NCBI GenBank assembly: GCA_014380825.1
Contig: JACMJD010000773.1
Span: 1 to 6,864 of the forward strand
Reading direction: 5' to 3'
DNA length: 6,864 bases
Source: Phycisphaerae bacterium
GTDB lineage: Bacteria; Planctomycetota; Phycisphaerae; Tepidisphaerales; Tepidisphaeraceae
The stretch's first letter is position 1, and every line of letters starts with the position of its first letter. Below are positions 1 to 5,045 of the stretch, piece after piece. Position numbers and translations under genes: made by a program. The notes beneath the pieces were generated by a model. The model was not told the origin of the DNA. It ran no database searches and saw nothing but the letters and a program-made list of their open reading frames with translations.

Positions 1-789
1 CGGTTTCACGTGTTCGAGGAAAGTGCTGAATCTTCCGATGACTTTGCGGTCGTTCAGACTCTGCGCGATTGAATAGAACTCGTCGAGCGGAATCCCCCGA
101 GCTTCCGCTCGGGGCTGGTAGATGTTTTCTTGTAGCTCCTCCGGCGCGAATTCGCGCTTTAACTCCATCAACACTTCCCACTCGCGGTCGGTCAGTTCGA
201 CGATGTTGGTGTCGAGAACCTCGGCGAGCGCGTCGGATTTGCTTCCGGGTTCCATGCCACGTCTTCGGACGTGACCGACACCCAGTGCAAACAGCCGTTT
301 CGCGGGCATCATCTTGAACGCGGTGGCGCCGGTTCGCTCGCAGAGAAATTCGCAGTGCCGCTGCATGGAAAAGCCCTGCGGCACTTTCAGTGTCGTCCAC
401 AGGCGATACTTCGAACCGGCCGTCGCGGAATCGGTGGAGCGGATGACGACATGGCCGCTGAATGGATCGTTCTGGAACATCCAGTCGAACCCGCTTTGCA
501 GATTTCCTTCCGGGACTTCCCACGCCACCAGCGCGCCGGGCGCGAGGTTGGTGGCCATCATCGTTTGGCGAACACGACGGATCACGCCGGCTTGCAGCAT
601 CGCGCGAATGCGCTCGATCACGATCGGCAGCTCGACGCCGGACAATCTCGCGATTTCGCCCAGCGGATCAGGCGTGAAACCCTGAATCTTGTCTTCGGAA
701 ACCGCCAGGATCTGCGCGTTGACCGGGTCGGTGGTTGCGGTGGGAATTGTCGATGCGGCGACGGTCATCGCGGTGATTGTACGGGTCAT
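1..789 (-). CDS. Tandem AsnC/Lrp-like protein, probable siroheme decarboxylase (AhbA/AhbB type), 3' end cut by window
   Basis: The frame is open from an ATG at 789-787 to the left edge, giving 263 residues without a stop. Residues about 22-73 form a winged-helix HTH of the AsnC/Lrp type (DPLGEIARLSGV..., AGVIRRVRQTMMATNLAPGA). Residues about 80-165 match the ligand-binding half, with LVAWEVPEG, a degenerate YRLWTTLKVPQG stretch and FKMMPAKRLFALGVG. A second HTH begins near residue 200 (VELTDREWEVLMEL, PLDEFYSIAQSLNDRKVIGRFSTFLEHV). Two units in one chain suggest an AhbA-AhbB or NirD-G style fusion, which removes two carboxylates from siroheme on the way to haem b or haem d1. The start is favoured because its ATG overlaps the TGA of the upstream DUF502 gene as ATGA. 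An ordinary Lrp-type regulator is the alternative, but the sequence around the GVIRRV and YRLWTT motifs fits the decarboxylase group better. Function is inferred from family resemblance; no haem-pathway partner is visible. Confidence 0.75.
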   Translation of the reverse strand, partial: MTRTITAMTVAASTIPTATTDPVNAQILAVSEDKIQGFTPDPLGEIARLSGVELPIVIERIRAMLQAGVIRRVRQTMMATNLAPGALVAWEVPEGNLQSGFDWMFQNDPFSGHVVIRSTDSATAGSKYRLWTTLKVPQGFSMQRHCEFLCERTGATAFKMMPAKRLFALGVGHVRRRGMEPGSKSDALAEVLDTNIVELTDREWEVLMELKREFAPEELQENIYQPRAEARGIPLDEFYSIAQSLNDRKVIGRFSTFLEHVKP

Positions 790-1427
790 TCCGCGCGAAG
801 CGAAGCGTCACGGCGCTCGCTGACCGACAGCGGCGGGCACAGCAACTTCGCGGCAGCGCCGATTTCAGGCGGAATGTAGTTGCCGGTCGACAGCACAACT
901 TTGAACGCCTCTTCGGTCGACAGATCGATGAACACGCACTTCTCGCGATGCACAAAATACAACCGGCCATTGATCGGATTCGGCGCGGCGGGCACGAACA
1001 CGCAATACGTGTTCGGATCGCCCTCCAGCGGTCGGCCGGAACAGAAGCCGAGCAGGTGCGTAGCGCCGGTTTCATCGGGAATCAGCACCACACGGGAAAA
1101 CGTACCTTCGGTTCCGCCGGGTGTCAGGGCAATTTGCTTCCACGCGAGGTAAAGCTGTCGGAGGATCGGCACGCGCGAGAGGACTCTATCGACGATGCCA
1201 AGGCAGAATTTTCCCAGCAGCGATGTCGCCAGCAAACCGCAGAGGTAAATCGCTGCGATGGCGATCACCACGCCGAGGAACGGAATCTGCACGTGAAACA
1301 GCGTCTGCGTGATGAAACGCGTTTTGTTGTCCACATACCAAACAATAAACCCCGTGACCGCCAGCGGCACGGCGGAGAGGATTCCGGCGAGGAACGTCTT
1401 GCGAAGATGATTGTTCAGGCGCGACAA
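786..1427 (-). CDS. DUF502 family integral membrane protein
   Basis: This 213-residue protein matches the DUF502 family in length and layout. A short basic N-terminus leads into a first membrane segment (about residues 10-31, TFLAGILSAVPLAVTGFIVWYV). A second segment follows at about 46-70 (IPFLGVVIAIAAIYLCGLLATSL), then a conserved loop with VDRVLSRVPILRQLYLAWKQ and a soluble C-terminal half containing VVLIPDETG, LGFCSGRP and VFVPAAPNPINGRLYFV, the latter being typical of the family. The biochemical role of DUF502 is not established, so none is assigned. The start codon is TTG at 1427-1425; no ATG or GTG in frame gives a sensible N-terminus, and no clear Shine-Dalgarno is present. Its TGA overlaps the ATG of the siroheme-decarboxylase-like gene by four bases, so the two are almost certainly one transcript with coupled translation. 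Confidence 0.88.
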   Translation of the reverse strand: MSRLNNHLRKTFLAGILSAVPLAVTGFIVWYVDNKTRFITQTLFHVQIPFLGVVIAIAAIYLCGLLATSLLGKFCLGIVDRVLSRVPILRQLYLAWKQIALTPGGTEGTFSRVVLIPDETGATHLLGFCSGRPLEGDPNTYCVFVPAAPNPINGRLYFVHREKCVFIDLSTEEAFKVVLSTGNYIPPEIGAAAKLLCPPLSVSERRDASLRAE

Positions 1428-1455
1428 GTCGTTGCGGGCTATTCTGCCCGAAGGC

Positions 1456-1467
1456 GCGACATGTCGC
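1456..1467. promoter_or_regulatory. Perfect 12-bp palindrome in divergent intergenic region, candidate operator
   Basis: GCGACATGTCGC is a perfect palindrome in the 75-bp gap between the divergent DUF502 and EEP-like genes. Its centre lies about 33 bases before the start point predicted from the TATAAT at 1483-1488, where a -35 element would be expected but is not recognisable. It could bind a dimeric regulator of either gene. This is inference; a 12-bp palindrome can arise by chance in GC-rich DNA. Confidence 0.3.
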
Positions 1468-1482
1468 CAAACCGCTCGGCGC

Positions 1483-1488
1483 TATAAT
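1483..1488 (+). promoter_or_regulatory. Candidate -10 box (TATAAT) for the EEP-like gene
   Basis: A perfect TATAAT lies 14 bases before the ATG at 1503. Transcription from it would begin about eight bases before the start codon, giving a nearly leaderless message. No TTGACA-like hexamer is present 16-18 bases upstream. No strong Shine-Dalgarno precedes the ATG, which fits a very short leader. Confidence 0.4.
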
Positions 1489-1502
1489 CTGCGGCGAAGT
1501 TT

Positions 1503-2315
1503 ATGGCCGCACCCGCATCCGACAAACTCACGAAGAAAAAATCGCTCACCGGTCCGCTGACGATCGCGGCGATCGCCATGTTCGGGCTCTCGATGTTCGT
1601 GCTGCTTAAGCGTGCGCCAAGTTCATCTGACCCGGCACCCACGGAGGCAAAATTCGCTGTGCCGGCGCGGGCGCTGCGCGTGTTCTCGCTCAATGTGACA
1701 GCTCTCGATCCCGATCGCGCGATCGCTGCGATCAACGCCGCGCACCCGGACATCGTGATGCTGCAAGGTGTTCGCACGGCCGACGTCGAGCGCATCGGAC
1801 GCGCCATCGGAATGTCGCGCGCCAACGAGAAGGCCGGCGATGTTTTCTATCCCGCGCAGAACTTCCAAGGACCCGAAACGCCCTTCGGCAACGCCATCTT
1901 CTCGCGATGGCCGCTCTACGAAGGGCGGTCGATTCCAAATCGAGGCGGAAGTTTCGGTGTGTGGGCGGTCGCGATGATCGACGGAGCGAAGATCATGGTC
2001 GCGTCGGCCTGTGCAACCGACAGTTCATCGCAAGTGCTCGGCACACAGGATGTCCAGAGCGTGCGGCAGAGAGAACTTTCCATGCTCGTCCGCGCGCACG
2101 AGGAATTAGGTCGACCACCGATGTTGTTGGCCGGGAAATTTGCACAACTCACCCCGGAGCTTCAGAAGCTCATCTCGACGCGCGCCGAATCGCTTGCGCA
2201 AGAGGGCGATCAGTTGTTGATCGCGGCCGGCGACGGGTCGTCACCCTGGAAGATCGAGCGCGTCGACTTGCCCGCCGACGTTCCGGGCATCTGCGTTGAT
2301 GCGAAACCTCATTGA
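1503..2315 (+). CDS. Membrane-anchored EEP (endonuclease/exonuclease/phosphatase) fold protein, probably catalytically inactive
   Basis: The protein has 270 residues. A lysine-rich start (KKK at 11-13) precedes one membrane segment at about 18-35, then a Pro/Ser linker, so it is probably a signal-anchored protein with its domain outside the cytoplasm. From residue 58 the order of EEP-fold motifs can be followed: LRVFSLNV (Asn64 kept), PDIVMLQGV where the family has LQEV (Glu replaced by Gly89), GNAIFSRWPL, VRQREL, and MLLAGKFAQ where the family has LxGDFN (Asp and Asn replaced by Lys212 and Ala214). The usual THL histidine region reads ASACATDSS, and the C-terminal SDH is not found. Family knowledge says these residues bind the metal and attack the phosphate, so hydrolase activity is unlikely. 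The sequence could be a pseudoenzyme with a binding role. It overlaps the convergent gene at 2309-2812 by seven bases. Confidence 0.7.
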   Translation: MAAPASDKLTKKKSLTGPLTIAAIAMFGLSMFVLLKRAPSSSDPAPTEAKFAVPARALRVFSLNVTALDPDRAIAAINAAHPDIVMLQGVRTADVERIGRAIGMSRANEKAGDVFYPAQNFQGPETPFGNAIFSRWPLYEGRSIPNRGGSFGVWAVAMIDGAKIMVASACATDSSSQVLGTQDVQSVRQRELSMLVRAHEELGRPPMLLAGKFAQLTPELQKLISTRAESLAQEGDQLLIAAGDGSSPWKIERVDLPADVPGICVDAKPH

Positions 2316-2812
2316 TCCGTATTGATCACGAAATACTTCTGGCCGACGTCGGTGGTGAGATCGCCGGAATCAATCGCTGCGTCTTTCTCCCAGCGTGAGA
2401 TCCAAGCGAATATTTGCTTGCGCGCACCAGCATCGGTGGGCAGCGCGACGACGAAGTGCGAAACCATCTCGCCGCCGCGATCGAGCGCTTTTACATTCGT
2501 GACCCAGATCTCGTTCGCGCCGGCTCGATGGAGATTGTTGATTGCCTCCAAAGCCGAGGCCTTGTTCCATTTCCAGACGAGACGGTTTGCGTTCGGCTGG
2601 TCAAGCCATCGTCGAGCGTCTGCCTTCCCGCCGGCCAGCAATTGCTCGGCGCGTCGATCGATTTCGATCGCTCGTTCATCCGGCGCGGCTGGCTTTCTCT
2701 CGCGCGTGCCGATCAACAGAGCGGTTCCGCCCGTGTCCGATGCCACGAGGGCGGCGGCGAGCAGAGTCAGGACTGGAATCATCACATCCACACCAAGCCA
2801 CGCATGTCGCAC
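2309..2812 (-). CDS. Small exported protein of unknown family
   Basis: This 167-residue protein is not one I recognise. The start is GTG at 2812-2810, supported by a strong AAGGAG at 2824-2819 with six bases of spacing. An internal ATG at 2782 lacks a comparable site. Residues about 11-24 (MIPVLTLLAAALVA) are hydrophobic and end in a possible signal peptidase site before SDTGG, so export is likely; a retained anchor is also possible. The mature part has a charged helix-like stretch (DERAIEIDRRAEQLLAGGKAD), a tryptophan-rich RRWLDQPNANRLVWKWNKA, and an alpha/beta-looking region (INNLHRAGANEIWVTNVKAL, MVSHFVVALPTD) ending in KYFVINTDQ. No cysteines or obvious catalytic motif are seen. It may share the leftward transcript of the small basic protein, but a 138-bp gap containing a hairpin separates them. 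Confidence 0.75.
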   Translation of the reverse strand: MRHAWLGVDVMIPVLTLLAAALVASDTGGTALLIGTRERKPAAPDERAIEIDRRAEQLLAGGKADARRWLDQPNANRLVWKWNKASALEAINNLHRAGANEIWVTNVKALDRGGEMVSHFVVALPTDAGARKQIFAWISRWEKDAAIDSGDLTTDVGQKYFVINTDQ

Positions 2813-2859
2813 GTTCGTCTCCTTCGATAAGCCTTCTTACAATTACATGGCTTACGAGT

Positions 2860-2945
2860 GGAGCGGGGACAGTGCCCTGAATAGGGGAGTGCGAGCGCGG
2901 ACATGCAGGCTGAAGCCTGCACGCCGACTATGGGTGGATGTAGAT
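2860..2945. repeat. REP-like intergenic element with perfect hairpin
   Basis: The gap between two minus-strand genes contains TGCAGGCTGAAGCCTGCA at 2904-2921, an inverted repeat with seven-base arms and a TGAA loop (eight-base arms if the loop is read as GA). It is preceded by GGGGACAGTGCC at 2865-2876, which resembles the ends of REP-type dispersed elements. Only the hairpin is directly demonstrable; the outer limits are approximate. No run of T follows the hairpin on either strand, so it is a poor intrinsic terminator, although it lies just downstream of the stop at 2951 on the minus strand. Whether it is a dispersed repeat depends on its copy number in the genome. Confidence 0.4.
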
Positions 2946-2950
2946 GGGAA

Positions 2951-3259
2951 TCACTTTCGTTTGCGACCGGATTGCTTCAAGCCCTTTCCGCCACCTTGCG
3001 TTTGCTTTTTGCCCGAGCCGAGTGGGTCACCCATATTAGGTTGTCGCTGATCGTTGTTGGTGAATTGACGATTCATGTCGCGACGATCGCCGCGCTTCTT
3101 CACGCCGCTGCTCACCGGGCGCGAGGCACTCGAGCGCATCTCGATCGGCGTGTTCGGACGCGTCGGAGATCGACTCGATGCCGGCGCCGATGCGCCAGTC
3201 GTTCGTCCGCGGGATTTCGTACCACCACTCTTGTGCATGCCGCCTGATTGCTTTGCCAT
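2951..3259 (-). CDS. Small, highly basic, low-complexity protein
   Basis: The protein has 102 residues and I do not recognise a family. The ATG at 3259-3257 is preceded by AAGGAAA (3271-3265), which favours it over a start at 3304 that would add 15 residues. About 24 Lys/Arg stand against five Asp/Glu, so the estimated net charge is near +19. The rest is mostly Gly, Ser, Thr, Asn, Gln and Pro, with a single Phe and no Trp, Tyr or Cys. It should be disordered and could bind nucleic acid or an acidic partner; the C-terminus GLKQSGRKRK is especially basic. No membrane segment or signal is present. It lies 58 bases downstream of the FmdB-type gene on the same strand. The clear ribosome site argues for a real gene, but the low complexity means homology evidence will be weak. 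Confidence 0.65.
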   Translation of the reverse strand: MAKQSGGMHKSGGTKSRGRTTGASAPASSRSPTRPNTPIEMRSSASRPVSSGVKKRGDRRDMNRQFTNNDQRQPNMGDPLGSGKKQTQGGGKGLKQSGRKRK

Positions 3260-3317
3260 CTGGGTTTCCTTGTATACGCGTGTGCAGAAGCGCAAGAATC
3301 TCACAATTAAACAACGA

Positions 3318-3557
3318 TTAGCCGTTCGCGCATGGCCCGGGCCCGCCGCAGCGACCGCACATGCCGGGGGAGCTGGCGAGCGATTGGGATTTGGATGAGC
3401 CGCTCTCCGCGCCGACGGCGAATACGCTGAACGATCGGGAAGTTTTAGTCTTGCCGCACTTCGGGCACGGGACTTTATCGTCCGCTGCGGTCATCGAACG
3501 GACGAGTTTTTCGAATCGTTCCGAGCAATTCTCGCAGGTGTATTCGTATATCGGCAC
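3318..3557 (-). CDS. FmdB family zinc-ribbon protein
   Basis: This 79-residue protein begins MPIYEYTCENCSERFEKL, the signature start of the FmdB putative regulatory family, which fixes the GTG at 3557-3555 as the start codon. Cys8/Cys11 and Cys31/Cys34 (CPKCGKTKTSRSF) form the four-cysteine zinc ribbon. The C-terminal tail after a Ser-rich linker has three more cysteines in MCGRCGGPGPCANG, a Gly/Cys-rich ending often seen in this family. FmdB proteins were named for a proposed role in formamidase/amidase regulation in methylotrophs, but most members have no tested function, so none is claimed here. It follows the SGNH hydrolase gene after a 30-base gap and probably shares its transcript. Confidence 0.9.
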   Translation of the reverse strand: MPIYEYTCENCSERFEKLVRSMTAADDKVPCPKCGKTKTSRSFSVFAVGAESGSSKSQSLASSPGMCGRCGGPGPCANG

Positions 3558-3558
3558 A

Positions 3559-3582
3559 GCGAGATTCTCGCGAAGGCTTCGC
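3559..3582 (-). repeat. Two adjoining small inverted repeats just before the FmdB-type gene
   Basis: The 30-base gap between the hydrolase stop and the FmdB-type GTG holds GCGAGA-T-TCTCGC (3559-3571) overlapping by two bases with GCGAAG-G-CTTCGC (3570-3582). In RNA each could fold into a short stem, realistically five pairs with a three-base loop. The first ends within two bases of the start codon and could limit ribosome access. No T-run follows, so this is not an intrinsic terminator. Confidence 0.3.
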
Positions 3583-3587
3583 CGGAA

Positions 3588-4823
3588 TCAAATGGTCAGC
3601 CGTGACGGCACGTATGAGACCACGCGCGCGTTGGCCCAGTTGGCGTGATCGTTGGTGCTGCCGTCCCCGGCGTCGCTGACGATCAGGGTGAGCTTTCGCA
3701 CGCCGGCGATCCGCAGCTTGATCAACTGCACGGGGTCGGTGCCTCGGATGATCGCGCTGCTGAAGATGCGTTTGCCGTCCGCATAAACTTTGTAGACGAC
3801 CGATCCGCCGCCGCCGGTTTCGTCGTCGATGCCCAATTCAGCGGCGAACCATTTCTGTTTGCCGTCCAGGCGATAATCGATGCGCGATCCGGCGTGCGTG
3901 CCGAGCCCCCGGCCGTAACGTCGGCCGCGAATGCTCTGTGTCTGGCCGTCGTTGGGAAGACCTTCGCCGACGCTCCGATTTTTTTCCACCGGCCCCAAGC
4001 CGTTGCTCGCCGACGACCAGTTCAGCTCGTTGAGAAACGTCGTTCCGGTTAACGGAACGTGGGTCGGGACGGGCGCCGGCACGGGGGCGGGCGCCGGGTT
4101 CGAAAGCAGCGGCTGAAGCTCCGTGAAGAATCGCGACGCGATCTTGCGCTCGCCTGATTCGTTCGGATGCAGCCCGTCAAACGTATCGCGGTTGAGATCG
4201 AAGCCCGCCGACTGATCCACGAGGATCACGCGCGACTCACTGCGATTCTTCTGGTTCACCAGGTTCGGAATCGCATCGTTCAGCGCCGCGGTGGCCGACG
4301 GGTTCTGCTGATTCGGAATAATCTTGGAGAACAAAATGGTGACGTTCGGGTTGCCGATGCGCAGGCAATCGATGATCTGCCCCAGCTCGTTGATCGTGCT
4401 GGCGACGGATTGACCCTGAAGAATGTCGTTCGTGCCGACGTGCAGCAGGACGATGTCCGGGCGGAACGTACGCGCCCACTCCTCAGTCTTCGCCGCCAGC
4501 TCATCGGCGCGCCAACCGGTGTGGCCTTCATGATCCAGATCGAAGTTCGCATCGGCGGGCGCGCCGCCCAGCACGCCGCGCAAACTGCCGACGAAATCGA
4601 TGTCGCGGAATCCGCTGCTTTGCAGCGAGTTCCAGAGGTAATATCGGTAGCTTTCGCGCGGCGCGAACTGCTCGGTGATCGAATCACCGAGCGGCATGAT
4701 GCGGGTGGCCGAGAGGAATTGGCGAGGCTCCAGCGCCTCGACCCGAACCAATTCTGGGCCGATCGGTGCTATTCGATTTGAATCGGCCGACGAAACTCCA
4801 TCGACCGGAACGGAAGACTGCAT
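3588..4823 (-). CDS. LEPR-motif SGNH/GDSL hydrolase with C-terminal NPCBM domain
   Basis: The protein has 411 residues from the ATG at 4823-4821, chosen because AAGGA (4835-4831) lies seven bases upstream; the frame stays open to a TTG at 4988 but that region has no support. Residues 29-39 read EALEPRQFLSA, the LEPR-XLL motif of planctomycete surface or secreted proteins, with no conventional signal peptide before it. Residues 41-240 are an SGNH hydrolase: MPLGDSITE (Ser48), GHTGWR (Gly103), HVGTNDI (Asn132) and DGLHPNESG (Asp216, His219), so all four blocks are intact. A Pro/Ala/Val linker (about 242-258) joins an NPCBM carbohydrate-binding domain (about 262-405; FLNELNWSSASNGLGPVEKN, GRGLGTHAGSRIDYRL, DAGDGSTNDHANWANA). 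The predicted job is de-esterification of an external polysaccharide, for example an acetylxylan or similar; the substrate is not determined by the sequence. Confidence 0.9.
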   Translation of the reverse strand: MQSSVPVDGVSSADSNRIAPIGPELVRVEALEPRQFLSATRIMPLGDSITEQFAPRESYRYYLWNSLQSSGFRDIDFVGSLRGVLGGAPADANFDLDHEGHTGWRADELAAKTEEWARTFRPDIVLLHVGTNDILQGQSVASTINELGQIIDCLRIGNPNVTILFSKIIPNQQNPSATAALNDAIPNLVNQKNRSESRVILVDQSAGFDLNRDTFDGLHPNESGERKIASRFFTELQPLLSNPAPAPVPAPVPTHVPLTGTTFLNELNWSSASNGLGPVEKNRSVGEGLPNDGQTQSIRGRRYGRGLGTHAGSRIDYRLDGKQKWFAAELGIDDETGGGGSVVYKVYADGKRIFSSAIIRGTDPVQLIKLRIAGVRKLTLIVSDAGDGSTNDHANWANARVVSYVPSRLTI

Positions 4824-4934
4824 ACGACCATCCTTGCCGGCACACATTGGCCGAACGTGACGCAAACAACGTTCCAGCCCCTCCAGCAGCTTCTCCCTCG
4901 CTGCACCCGCGACTTCCCTTCGCGACTCGATATT

Positions 4935-4964
4935 GTAGTACGGCCAAATCGTGCGCCCAGTCAA
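4935..4964 (-). promoter_or_regulatory. Weak candidate promoter for the LEPR hydrolase cluster
   Basis: Reading the minus strand, TTGACT (4964-4959) is followed after 18 bases by TACTAC (4940-4935), within TACTACAAT. The better -10 match, TACAAT (4937-4932), would need a 21-base spacer, which is too long. It lies about 110 bases before the hydrolase start in a 222-base gap after the RNase D gene. The evidence is only a partial consensus match. Confidence 0.22.
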
Positions 4965-5045
4965 CGAACTTTTCGCCAACCGACGCAACTGTCCGATAAG
5001 GGACCGTCAACAGTACGTAGTCACTGATTATATGGACGTGAAGAA

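Noticed and set aside
271..879. Plus-strand frame of 202 residues at the left end
   Set aside because: The minus strand encodes the AsnC/Lrp-like protein across the whole stretch; the plus frame has shadow-type composition.
2904..2921. Intrinsic terminator for the small basic protein gene
   Set aside because: The hairpin is perfect but no T-run follows it on the minus strand.
4167..4781. Plus-strand frame of 204 residues antisense to the SGNH hydrolase
   Set aside because: It is the complement of a well-supported gene, with no recognisable domain and no ribosome site.
4824..4988. In-frame extension of the LEPR hydrolase by 55 residues to a TTG codon
   Set aside because: The TTG has no ribosome site, whereas the ATG at 4823 has AAGGA seven bases upstream, and LEPR motifs normally lie close to the N-terminus.
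5027..5032. TATAAT on the minus strand between rnd and the hydrolase gene
   Set aside because: No -35-like hexamer at the right spacing; that position falls in the GC-rich end of rnd.
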